The notes beneath the pieces are model-generated. The model did not search any database and had not been told where the DNA came from. It saw only the letters and a program-made list of their open reading frames with translations. Made by a program: the position numbers and the translations under genes. A stretch of 64,000 nucleotides of DNA. Source: Streptomyces tubercidicus. Lineage in GTDB: Bacteria > Actinomycetota > Actinomycetes > Streptomycetales > Streptomycetaceae. Position 1 is the stretch's first letter. Every line of letters begins with the position of its first letter. The stretch covers positions 7,130,001 to 7,194,000 of the forward strand of contig NZ_CP114205.1 in assembly GCF_027497495.1 (NCBI RefSeq), given 5' to 3'. Positions 46,584-54,931 of the stretch are shown piece after piece.

Positions 46584-47228
46584 ATGACCCGAGTACTGCT
46601 CACCGGATTCGCCCCCTTCGACGGCGCATCCACCAACCCCTCCTGGCAGGCGGTCCGCGATGCCGCGGCTGAACCGCCCGCCGGCATCGAGATGTCCGCC
46701 GTCGAACTGCCCTGCGTCTACGGCGCCTCGGTGGCGGTGCTGCGGGCCGCGATCGTGGAGGCCCGCCCCGAGATCGTGGTGTGCGTGGGCCAGGCGGGCG
46801 GGCGGCCCGACATCACCGTCGAACGCCTCGCCGTCAACGTCGACGACGCCCGGATCCCCGATGCCTCGGGCGCCGAACCGGTCGATGAGGCGATCGTGCC
46901 CGGCGGCCCCGCCGCGTACTTCTCCACCCTGCCGATCAAGGCATGTGTGGCGGCCGTCCGCGCCGCCGGGCTGCCCGCCTCGGTCTCCAACACCGCGGGC
47001 ACCTTCGTCTGCAACCACGTCTTCTATGGCCTCGCCCACCTCCTCGCCACCGAACTGCCCGGTATACGCGGCGGATTCGTCCATGTCCCCTACGCGCCGG
47101 AGCAGGTCCTGGACCGCGCCGAGCCGTCGCTCCCGACCGAGGCCGTCACCCGGGCCCTGCGGGAGATCGCTCTGACCGCCGCCCGCACCCGCACCGATAT
47201 CCGCGTCGCCGGAGGGGCCACCCACTGA
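46584..47228 (+). CDS. pcp: Pyroglutamyl-peptidase I
   Basis: 214 residues, the family's usual size. TRVLLTGFAPFDGASTNPSW is the N-terminal signature. The catalytic triad is Glu in TVERLAVNVDDARIP, Cys in VSNTAGTFVCNHVFYG and His in RGGFVHVPYAPEQ. It removes N-terminal pyroglutamate from peptides, releasing 5-oxoproline that PxpABC or the fused oxoprolinase can convert to glutamate. It closes the island, after the predicted permease. Confidence 0.92.
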   Translation: MTRVLLTGFAPFDGASTNPSWQAVRDAAAEPPAGIEMSAVELPCVYGASVAVLRAAIVEARPEIVVCVGQAGGRPDITVERLAVNVDDARIPDASGAEPVDEAIVPGGPAAYFSTLPIKACVAAVRAAGLPASVSNTAGTFVCNHVFYGLAHLLATELPGIRGGFVHVPYAPEQVLDRAEPSLPTEAVTRALREIALTAARTRTDIRVAGGATH

Positions 47229-47300
47229 GACCGGCAGCCGCACACACCGGACCTGGCGGCCGGCCACCGCACACCACGCCGTAGACTGTTGCGTCGGCCC

Positions 47301-47366
47301 GTGAGCGGTGTGTGAGCGGTGTGTGAGCGGCCCGTCAGCGGTCACTCAGCGGTCCGTCAACGGATC
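47301..47366. repeat. Six 11-bp direct repeats upstream of the condensin-like operon
   Basis: Six contiguous 11-bp units begin at 47301, 47312, 47323, 47334, 47345 and 47356. The first two are GTGAGCGGTGT, and later ones vary (GTCAGCGGTCA, CTCAGCGGTCC); consensus GTSAGCGGTSN. A seventh match follows with 12-bp spacing. A TAGACT hexamer lies just upstream (47282-47287). Direct repeats of 11 bp suit a regulator that binds one face of DNA, as PhoP does, though the core sequence is not a clear PHO box. Confidence 0.6.
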
Positions 47367-47440
47367 CACCAGCGGTTCCACCCATGAACGGATCCGCGCC
47401 GTTTCGTCCGTTGTCAGTGCGAGCGCCTACTCTGTGCGAC

Positions 47441-48964
47441 GTGACTTTTCCCGCCCCGGGGGCCGCTGCGCCCCAGCTCAACGGCCCACAGCGGCCTGCG
47501 CCGGGCCCGGCCGCCGACGAGGGCCTGGCCCGCCGGCTGCGTGCCCTCGCATGCACCGCGCCGCTGCATGACCTCGATGTGCGCAAGGCCAACCTCGCGG
47601 GCGAGTACGGCGTCTACGCCATGGCGGAGGTGGCGCTCGCCGTCATCGATCTCGTCACCCTCAACATGGACTTCGACACCGGCGCCGACCACGAGGAAAT
47701 AGTGGCGAAGGTGCTTCCCCGGGTGGCCGCCCAGGCCCCCCGCCGTCCTGCGGGCGAGCATGAGCGGGTGGCCCGCTGGGTGCTGGAGAATCTGATCAAC
47801 GTCGGCAGCGTGGACCGCGGCTTCCGCGCCGTCTACGGCACCTTCACCACCGAGGGCGAGTACGTCCGCCGCGACTACGACTTCAAGCTCATCGAGGAGG
47901 TGCCCGGCGCCGGCGGCAGCGTCTACCTCCGGGCCACCGACGAAGCGGTCAATGTCCTGGTCGGCGCGCTCGACACGGACGTCACCAGCGCCCAGATCGC
48001 CGCCGAGGTCAAGCTGGAGGTGCTGATCAACCGCGGGCGGCTGGCCGATGCCCAGCTCGCCGCCGAACAGGCCCGCTACCGCACCGTGCAGTATGCGGAG
48101 ACGCTCCGCAGGACCCTGGACGCCACCCGTCGCAATGTCCGCGCCGTCGACTGGCTGCAGACCGTCCCCGACATGATCACCGAGGCGCTGGACCACGTCG
48201 CGGACCGCTACCGCCACGAGAACGCCATCCTGACGAACATCCGCAAGGCCCGGGACGAGACCGAGGAGCCCGAGCACAAGCGGCGGGCCGCCGAGCTCGT
48301 CGACATCGTCAAGGACTGCATCCGCCGGCACACCCAGCTCCAGTCCCGCCTGCTGGAGGCCGGGCCGCTGTTCCGCGCCGAACAGGACCGGCAGGCCTTC
48401 GCCACCCCGGTCGCCCGCTCCGGACTCGACCTGTACGGCCAGTTGGTCGCCCCGCTGCTGCCGCTCCCCGCCGAGCAGGCCATCCGCGTCACCGACGCCT
48501 TCTTCGCGAAGGGCACCGGGCTGCGCACCCCCACGGCCGCGCGCATAGGGGACCTCGTCGAGATGCTGCTCACCCCGCCCATGGAGCGTGAGCACCTCGG
48601 CGCCGAGATGCCCGAGCCCGACCTGGTGGCCACCCCCGACGACAGCCGCTTCAGCGAAGCCCAGCTCGACGCCGCGATGGCGCTTCTGGACCTGCCCGCC
48701 GACGCGCCCCGCAGGCTCTCCGGCCTGCTCGCCGAGGCGCGCCGCAGCGATCCCGAACTCCCCTACCTCGTCGCCCTGCTGGCCGTACACGCCGCCAGCC
48801 CGCCGGTCGGCACGGCCTACCGTCAGGGTGAACCGCAGCTGCTGTTCGCCGTCGACGACGGCACGGAGCTGATAGACCCCGAGTTCGGCGGCGCCGACCT
48901 CATCGTCGGCAAGGCGCTGCTGGACGCCGCCGGTATGGCCGCGGACCGCTCGGAGGTGGCCTGA
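47441..48964 (+). CDS. Kleisin-like (MukF/MksF/JetA-type) subunit of a condensin-like complex
   Basis: 507 residues from the GTG at 47441, chosen because TACTCT (47428-47433) sits seven bases upstream, as in leaderless genes; an ATG at 47384 is the alternative. The protein is mostly helical. VYAMAEVALAVIDLVTLNMD and ARWVLENLINVGS resemble an N-terminal winged-helix region, and LEVLINRGRLADAQLAAEQARYRTVQYAETL and DHVADRYRHENAILTNIRKA form long helices like the MukF middle domain. I assign it by position before an SMC-like ATPase and by architecture, not by motif. Its stop overlaps the ATG of a small ORF. Confidence 0.55.
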   Translation: MTFPAPGAAAPQLNGPQRPAPGPAADEGLARRLRALACTAPLHDLDVRKANLAGEYGVYAMAEVALAVIDLVTLNMDFDTGADHEEIVAKVLPRVAAQAPRRPAGEHERVARWVLENLINVGSVDRGFRAVYGTFTTEGEYVRRDYDFKLIEEVPGAGGSVYLRATDEAVNVLVGALDTDVTSAQIAAEVKLEVLINRGRLADAQLAAEQARYRTVQYAETLRRTLDATRRNVRAVDWLQTVPDMITEALDHVADRYRHENAILTNIRKARDETEEPEHKRRAAELVDIVKDCIRRHTQLQSRLLEAGPLFRAEQDRQAFATPVARSGLDLYGQLVAPLLPLPAEQAIRVTDAFFAKGTGLRTPTAARIGDLVEMLLTPPMEREHLGAEMPEPDLVATPDDSRFSEAQLDAAMALLDLPADAPRRLSGLLAEARRSDPELPYLVALLAVHAASPPVGTAYRQGEPQLLFAVDDGTELIDPEFGGADLIVGKALLDAAGMAADRSEVA

Positions 48965-49104
48965 TGCCCCGCGCCCAGGACGAGCCGCCGGCGAACGGCG
49001 GGGCGCGCCCGGTCCGGCAGGGCCGTGGCGCACCGGGCGGCCGTCCGCCGTCGCACCGGCCCGAGATGTCCCAGACCGTCCCCCGCAAGGAGCTTGTTCC
49101 GTGA
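48964..49104 (+). CDS. 46-residue small protein inside the condensin-like operon
   Basis: The ATG at 48964 shares its A with the stop of the kleisin-like gene (TGATG), and its own TGA (49102-49104) overlaps the GTG at 49101 that starts the next gene (GTGA). The peptide is basic and rich in Pro, Gly and Arg, starts MPRAQDEPPANGGARP and ends PRKELVP. Perfect coupling at both ends, with no spare base, suggests real translation; the alternative is a re-initiation spacer. No homologue is recognised. The next gene's AAGGAG ribosome site lies inside it. Confidence 0.5.
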   Translation: MPRAQDEPPANGGARPVRQGRGAPGGRPPSHRPEMSQTVPRKELVP

Positions 49105-50072
49105 CCCAGTACGACGAGGAGCCGCAGCCGGACCCGGCGTACGGGACCGGCGAGCCGGGCCGGGGCGCGCCCACCGCCGACGCCGAACCGGCCGCGGCGG
49201 GAGCGCTCCCCAAGCTCCCGGCTTCGGCCGAGCAGGGGAGTGCCCCCGCGCTCACCCCCGCCGATGCCGCCGACGCCGCCCGGCTGGTCTCCTTCGGCCT
49301 CCAGCCCAAGCTGATGCCCGCCCGCGACGCCGAGTACAGCGAACTCCTGCGCCGCTATCGGGACGACCCCGCCTTCGCCCGGCTCGCCGACGCCGTCGCC
49401 ACCGGCCTGGGCCTGGTCGTCCTGGAGGTGTCCACCCGCGCCGGGATGGCCGTCACCGCCGACGAGGACTCCGTCTTCGCCGTACGGATGGGTGACTACG
49501 CCCGCCGTGCATCCGCCGACTCCGCCGACCGCTTTCTGCACGGCCTGGCCCATCTGGCCGTCGCCGCGCTGGCCTTCCCACGGCCCGAGGACCTCGCCGA
49601 CGACGGCTACATCGGCCGGATCACGGTCAACGGCGTCGATGCCTTCGTCCGGCAGGCCTGCCGCCGCCTGGAGGAGCGCGCCGAGCAGGAGGGCGAGAAC
49701 ACCGATCCGGCCACCGACGCCCCCGGCCTGGAGTCCGCGTGGCGCATCTACGCCCGGCGCAGCGCGACCGGCGCCACCAAGGACGCCCGCCGACTGGCCG
49801 GTTCGACCACCGGCATCATCGCCAAGGCCGTCACCTTCCTCGTCGACTCCGGCTTCCTCCAGCGCACCGGTGACGACGCCGGCGGCGCCTACCGCACCAC
49901 CGCCCGCTATCAGCTCCAGGTCCGCGACATGGCCGGCAGCGCCGCCATGGCCGAACTCCTGGAACTGGGCATCGTCCCCGTCGCCGACGGCAGCGCCGCA
50001 CTGCTACCGGGCGAGGACATCGACGACCTCGAACTGGTCGCGGACGCCGGACTGCCCTTCCACTCCGACTGA
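49101..50072 (+). CDS. Winged-helix (KITE/MukE/MksE-like) subunit of the condensin-like complex
   Basis: 323 residues from GTG 49101 (AAGGAG eight bases upstream). The first 60 residues are acidic/Pro-rich and probably disordered. A helical domain follows (LRRYRDDPAFARLADAVATG). The C-terminal part has a winged-helix pattern, GIIAKAVTFLVDSGFLQRTG then YRTTARYQLQVRDMAG. KITE subunits of MukBEF and Wadjet complexes are winged-helix proteins next to the SMC gene, so this is the probable counterpart. Sequence identity to a named family was not recognised. Confidence 0.55.
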   Translation: MTQYDEEPQPDPAYGTGEPGRGAPTADAEPAAAGALPKLPASAEQGSAPALTPADAADAARLVSFGLQPKLMPARDAEYSELLRRYRDDPAFARLADAVATGLGLVVLEVSTRAGMAVTADEDSVFAVRMGDYARRASADSADRFLHGLAHLAVAALAFPRPEDLADDGYIGRITVNGVDAFVRQACRRLEERAEQEGENTDPATDAPGLESAWRIYARRSATGATKDARRLAGSTTGIIAKAVTFLVDSGFLQRTGDDAGGAYRTTARYQLQVRDMAGSAAMAELLELGIVPVADGSAALLPGEDIDDLELVADAGLPFHSD

Positions 50073-50211
50073 CGGGGCCTTCGCCGCCCGAGGCCGCGGC
50101 GGCCGCCTGAGGCCGCGGCGCCCGTCCGCGGCCGACCCGCACCGCCCACCGCCCTGACCGCCGCCCCCGCCCCCGCCGAACGACCTTCCGACACGACAAC
50201 GAGAGTCCGCC

Positions 50212-53200
50212 ATGTACGAGCTGTCCCGGGTCCGCCTCTACTCCATCGGGCCCGCCGGTGCGCGCTACGCCAACACCGTCATGGACCTGCGCGGAGTCGG
50301 TGCGCCCGTACCCCAACCGGCCCCGGCCCAGGCGGACTTCTTCGAGGATGAACCGGTCGGTCCGCCGCGCCGCCCGGCGCCCGCGGGCGTGCTCTTCCTG
50401 GAGAACGGCGGCGGCAAGTCCGTCCTGCTCAAGCTGATCTTCTCGGTGATGCTGCCCGGCCACCGCAACACCCTGGGCGGCGCCAGCTCCGGTGTGCTGC
50501 GCAAGTTCCTGCTGGCCGACGACTGCGGCCATGTCGCCCTGGAGTGGCAGCACGTCATCACGGGCGAGAGCGTGGTCGTCGGCAAGGTCAGCGAATGGCG
50601 CGGCCGGCAGGTCTCCAACGACCCCCGGAAGTTCGCCGAGGCCTGGTACAGCTTCCGGCCCGGCCCCGGGATGAGCCTGGACTCGCTCCCCGTCGCCGAG
50701 GCCACCGTCGTGCGTCCCCGCCAGGAGAGCGGCGAGGGCAGCTCCGGAGCCCAGGGCCGCCGCCGCACGATGAAGGGCTTCCGCGACATCCTCACCGAGG
50801 CGGGGAAGAACTACCCCAACCTGGACGTGGTCTGGGAGGAGATCCACGAGCGCTGGAACGAGCACCTCGGTGAGCTGGGTCTGGACCCGGAGCTCTTCCG
50901 CTACCAGCGGGAGATGAACGCCGACGAGGGCGAGGCGGCCGGTCTGTTCGCGGTCAAGAACGACTCGGACTTCACCGATCTGCTGCTGCGCGCCGTCACG
51001 GACACCCGCGACACGGACGGCCTCGCCGACCTGGTGCACGGCTTCGCCCACAAGCTCGGCCGGCGCGCCGAACTCACCGCCGAACGGGACTTCACGGCCG
51101 GCTCCCTCGATCTGCTCTCCCGTATCGCCGACGCCGCCGAGCAGCGCGAACGCGCCCGCGAGGTGCATGCCGGAGCCGAGCGCCGCACCCGCGGTCTCGC
51201 CCAGCGGCTGCACGCCCGCGGCACCGAGGAGCGCGGCCGCGCCGCCGAACTCGCCGAGCAGGTCGACGCCGCGGCACACCGCGTCACCGACGCCGAGCGG
51301 GTGCGCGAGCGCCGCTCCCTGGTCTCCGCCGAACTCGCCTACCGGCACGCCTCGCTGGCGCTGGCCGCCGCGGAGAAGGGCGCCGCCGCCCAGCGCCGGG
51401 AGCTCAACGACGCCCGTACGCTGCACAGCGCCTGGCAGGCCGCCGAGACCGCGCTGCGGCACCGCGCCGCCGCGGACCGCTCCGCGCGCGTCTCCGCCGC
51501 CATCCGCGAGGCCGAGCGAGACGCCGCACCGGCCCTCGCCGCCCGTGCCACCGCCGCCGCCGACCTCGTCCGCGCCCTGCACGCGGCGGCCGAGGCCGGT
51601 GAGGGGATCGCCAACGAGGAGGAGGAACGCTCCGCCGCCCTCCAGGAGGCCGGTGAGTCGGCGCACCGCGACGCCACCACGGCCGCCACGCACGCCCAGC
51701 GCGCCCGCAGTGAGGCCGAGCACCTCAAGCAGCGGCTCTCCGAGGTCGCCGAGGAGACCGCCGAGGCCGTCCGGGCCGGCTGGCTGGACGACAGCGCCCC
51801 CGACGCCGACCCGGCCCGTGCCGCGCTCGCCGCCTCGGACGCCGAGAAGACGGCCGTCGAGGCATGGGACTCGGCGCGCGAAACCGCCCGGCAGGCCACC
51901 GACCGGGCCCGTGCGGCCACCGCCCGGCACTCCACCGCCGAACTGGCCGCCGCCCGCGCCGAGGACGCCGCCGAGGCCGCCGAGCGCGCCTACGAGGCCG
52001 AGCGCCGGGCCGCCGAGTCCATCGGCGCCGAGCAGCGGCTCGCCGACCTCCTCGGCCTCCCGCAGTCCGAGGCCAAGTCCGTGCCCGGCCCCCGTACGGC
52101 CGCGTCCGGTACGGACCCGGGCGCCGCGCGCCGTCCCTCGGCCGGCCCGCTGACCGCCGAGGAGCTGGACCGCAACGCCGACGGGCTGCGTGAGCTGCTG
52201 GACGAGGGCGTCGCCGGCGCCGAGCGGCAGCTGTTCGACCTGCGGACGGCCGCCGCCGACGACGCGCGGATCCTCGGTGCGCTGGGCGACGGCGGTCTGC
52301 TGCCGCCGGGGCCCGATGTGCTGGCGGCCGTGGAGTACCTCGGTGAGCACGGTGTCCCCGCGCTGCCGGGCTGGCGCTATCTCGCCCAGTCCGTCGACCC
52401 CGCCGACCACACCCGGGTGCTCGCCGCCCGCCCCGAACTCGTCGACGGCGTAATCATCACGGACCCGGAGACCCACGCGCGGGCCCGTGAGGTGCTCGCC
52501 CAGGCCGCCCTGCTGCCACGCTCGGCCGTCGCGGTCGGCACCGCCGCCGCGCTGCTCGCACCCACGCCCGCGCCCGAGGAGCGGGACACCGGCGTCTTCC
52601 TCGTCCCGCCGAACCCGGCGATGCACGACGAATCCGCCGCGGACGAGGAGCGCCAGGCGCTGCGGGCGCGCGCCATACAGCGGGACGAGGAGATCCGTGC
52701 GCTGGCCGCCCGCCTCTCCGGGGACCGTGCGCTGGCCGCCCGGCTCGGCTCGTGGCGTGCGGGCTGCCCGGCCGGCCGGCTCGGTGAACTGGCCGCCGCG
52801 GCCGACGAGACCCGTACGGCAGCGGACGAGGCCGCCGCCGAGCTGGCCGAGGCCCGTGCCGCCCGCGCCGAGACCGACGAGGCCGCGGCCGAGGCCACCA
52901 AGGTGCGCGATGAGCGCCAGGAGGCCGCCCAGCGCGCCCGCCGCGCCGCCGATCTGCTGGCCGGGCTCGCCCACCGGCTGCGCGAGCGCGCCTCCTGGCA
53001 GTCCCGGATGCGGGAACTCGCCGACGAGGCCGCCGAGTACGAGGCCCGCGCCGAGGAGTGCGTGGACCGCGCACGGGCCGCCGACGAGGACCGCAGGGCC
53101 GCCCAGCGCGCCGCCGACGACGCCCGCCGCACCGCCCACGCGCTGCGCGCCGAGCGGGCCGAGATCGCCGGAGTCCCGGACGACCTGGGGGAGGCCCCCG

Positions 53201-54906
53201 AGGGCGCGAACGCCTCGCTGCCCGCGCTGCGCGAGGCCTATCGCGCCGCCTCCCAGCTCTACGAGAAGGTCGGTGTCGGTGCCGATCTGCGTGCCGAACA
53301 GGCCCGCGCGGAGGGCGACGAGAGCGCCGCCCTGGCCGAGCTGAACCGCCTCACCAACAAGGTCCGCACCCGCGCCGAGGCGCTCCTGGAGAGCCCGGAC
53401 GCGGCCGACGGCCCGTCCCGGCAGGCCGCCGCGGCCCGCGCCGAATCGCTGGTGCACATGCTGGAGACCCGCGCCTCGGCCGCGAGCGAACAGCTCGGCC
53501 GGCTGCGCGGTGAGGCCGAGCGCCTCGCCCCCACGGATGGCGAGGCGCACACCGAGCTGCCCGACGAGCTGGTGCCCGCGGACGCCGACCGCGCCAAGGA
53601 GCTGCTGCGCACCGCGGCGGGCGAACTGGCCACCGCCACCGAGGCGTTGACCGCCGCCCGGGACCGGCACGAGGAGCTGCTGCGCGGGCACCGCGCCGCC
53701 GAGGACGCGGCCGGCGGCTTCGACGAGACCGCCGCCCTGCTGCGCGATCTGCTCCGCGACCACCAGGACGCCGAGGATCCGGCGGACGGGCAGATCGAGC
53801 CGTACGCCGGCCGGCTGGCGGACGCCCGGCAGGCCGCCGCGGAGTCCCGCCGCTCGCTGCGCGGCTGCGCCGCCGACCTCTCCACCGCCGATTCCGCGGT
53901 GCGCGAGGCGAGCGACATCCTCGTACGGCACGCCAACTCCACCCGCTACGAGCAGGTCCGCACCCCCGCGCGGCAGCAGATCCGCGAACTGCCCGCATCG
54001 GCCCTCCCGGACCACGCCGCCAAGTGGGCGGAGGCCTTCGCGCCCCGGCTGCGGGTGCTCTCCGACGAGCTGGAGCAGCTGGAGCGCAACCGCGACTCCA
54101 TCGTCGACCGGCTGCGCGGACTGGTCGAGTCGTCGCTGACGACGCTGCGCTCCGCCCAGCGGCTGTCGCGGCTGCCCGGCGGGCTGGGGGAGTGGTCCGG
54201 GCAGGAGTTCCTGCGGATCCGGTTCGAGGACCCCGACCAGGCCACGCTCACCGAGCGGCTCGGCGAGGTGATCGACGAGGCGACCCGCGCGGCCGTGAAG
54301 AAGAACAGCGATCTGCGGCGGGACGGGATGTCCCTGCTGCTGCGCGGGGTCAGCGCGGCGCTGCAGCCGCGCGGGGTGGCCGTGGAGATCCTCAAGCCCG
54401 ATGCGGTGCTGCGCGCCGAGCGGGTGCCGGTCGGGCAGATGGGCGATGTCTTCTCCGGCGGCCAGCTGCTGACCGCCGCCATCGCCCTGTACTGCACGAT
54501 GGCGGCGCTGCGCAGCAACGACCGGGGCCGGGACAAGCAGCGGCACGCCGGCACGCTGTTCCTGGACAACCCCATCGGCCGCGCCAACGCGACGTATCTG
54601 CTGGAGCTCCAGCGCGCCGTCGCCGATGCCCTGGGCGTCCAGCTGCTCTACACCACCGGCCTGTTCGACACCACCGCGCTCGCCGAGTTCCCGCTGGTCA
54701 TCCGACTGCGCAATGACGCGGATCTGCGGGCCGGGCTGAAGTACATCAGCGTCGAGGAGCATCTGCGGCCCGGCCTGCCGCAGCCGGACCCGTCCGGCGA
54801 GGCGGTGCACGGACAGATCACCGCGACGCGGATGTACCGCCGCCCGGAGGACCCGGCCCCGGAGGAGGCGGCCCCGGAGGAAGCGGCGGACCCGGCCGGC
54901 GGATGA
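50212..54906 (+). CDS. Large SMC-like (MukB/MksB/JetC-type) coiled-coil ATPase
   Basis: 1564 residues. The N-terminal head carries Walker A in LFLENGGGKSVLL (66-70), after a Pro-rich insertion (28-59). Residues about 300-620 and 830-1380 are Ala/Glu/Arg-rich coiled coil. A compact region at about 650-800 (LPGWRYLAQSV, VDGVIITDPETHARAREVL) is the likely hinge. The C-terminal head has the ABC signature FSGGQLLTAAIAL (Ser1415) and Walker B TLFLDNPIGRANATYL, with Asp1452 followed by Asn1453 where most SMC proteins have catalytic Glu. Such ATPases entrap or extrude DNA for chromosome organisation or plasmid defence. It is the last gene of the operon; a non-coding 139-bp gap precedes it. Confidence 0.8.
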   Translation: MYELSRVRLYSIGPAGARYANTVMDLRGVGAPVPQPAPAQADFFEDEPVGPPRRPAPAGVLFLENGGGKSVLLKLIFSVMLPGHRNTLGGASSGVLRKFLLADDCGHVALEWQHVITGESVVVGKVSEWRGRQVSNDPRKFAEAWYSFRPGPGMSLDSLPVAEATVVRPRQESGEGSSGAQGRRRTMKGFRDILTEAGKNYPNLDVVWEEIHERWNEHLGELGLDPELFRYQREMNADEGEAAGLFAVKNDSDFTDLLLRAVTDTRDTDGLADLVHGFAHKLGRRAELTAERDFTAGSLDLLSRIADAAEQRERAREVHAGAERRTRGLAQRLHARGTEERGRAAELAEQVDAAAHRVTDAERVRERRSLVSAELAYRHASLALAAAEKGAAAQRRELNDARTLHSAWQAAETALRHRAAADRSARVSAAIREAERDAAPALAARATAAADLVRALHAAAEAGEGIANEEEERSAALQEAGESAHRDATTAATHAQRARSEAEHLKQRLSEVAEETAEAVRAGWLDDSAPDADPARAALAASDAEKTAVEAWDSARETARQATDRARAATARHSTAELAAARAEDAAEAAERAYEAERRAAESIGAEQRLADLLGLPQSEAKSVPGPRTAASGTDPGAARRPSAGPLTAEELDRNADGLRELLDEGVAGAERQLFDLRTAAADDARILGALGDGGLLPPGPDVLAAVEYLGEHGVPALPGWRYLAQSVDPADHTRVLAARPELVDGVIITDPETHARAREVLAQAALLPRSAVAVGTAAALLAPTPAPEERDTGVFLVPPNPAMHDESAADEERQALRARAIQRDEEIRALAARLSGDRALAARLGSWRAGCPAGRLGELAAAADETRTAADEAAAELAEARAARAETDEAAAEATKVRDERQEAAQRARRAADLLAGLAHRLRERASWQSRMRELADEAAEYEARAEECVDRARAADEDRRAAQRAADDARRTAHALRAERAEIAGVPDDLGEAPEGANASLPALREAYRAASQLYEKVGVGADLRAEQARAEGDESAALAELNRLTNKVRTRAEALLESPDAADGPSRQAAAARAESLVHMLETRASAASEQLGRLRGEAERLAPTDGEAHTELPDELVPADADRAKELLRTAAGELATATEALTAARDRHEELLRGHRAAEDAAGGFDETAALLRDLLRDHQDAEDPADGQIEPYAGRLADARQAAAESRRSLRGCAADLSTADSAVREASDILVRHANSTRYEQVRTPARQQIRELPASALPDHAAKWAEAFAPRLRVLSDELEQLERNRDSIVDRLRGLVESSLTTLRSAQRLSRLPGGLGEWSGQEFLRIRFEDPDQATLTERLGEVIDEATRAAVKKNSDLRRDGMSLLLRGVSAALQPRGVAVEILKPDAVLRAERVPVGQMGDVFSGGQLLTAAIALYCTMAALRSNDRGRDKQRHAGTLFLDNPIGRANATYLLELQRAVADALGVQLLYTTGLFDTTALAEFPLVIRLRNDADLRAGLKYISVEEHLRPGLPQPDPSGEAVHGQITATRMYRRPEDPAPEEAAPEEAADPAGG

Positions 54907-54931
54907 CCGGCGGCGGAGGGCCTGCGGGCGG

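Noticed and set aside
49831..54810. A 1659-residue open frame on the minus strand opposite the SMC-like gene
   Set aside because: Its residues are low-complexity Gly/Leu/Arg and mirror the GC-rich third positions of the SMC gene, which has clear ATPase motifs. It is a shadow frame.
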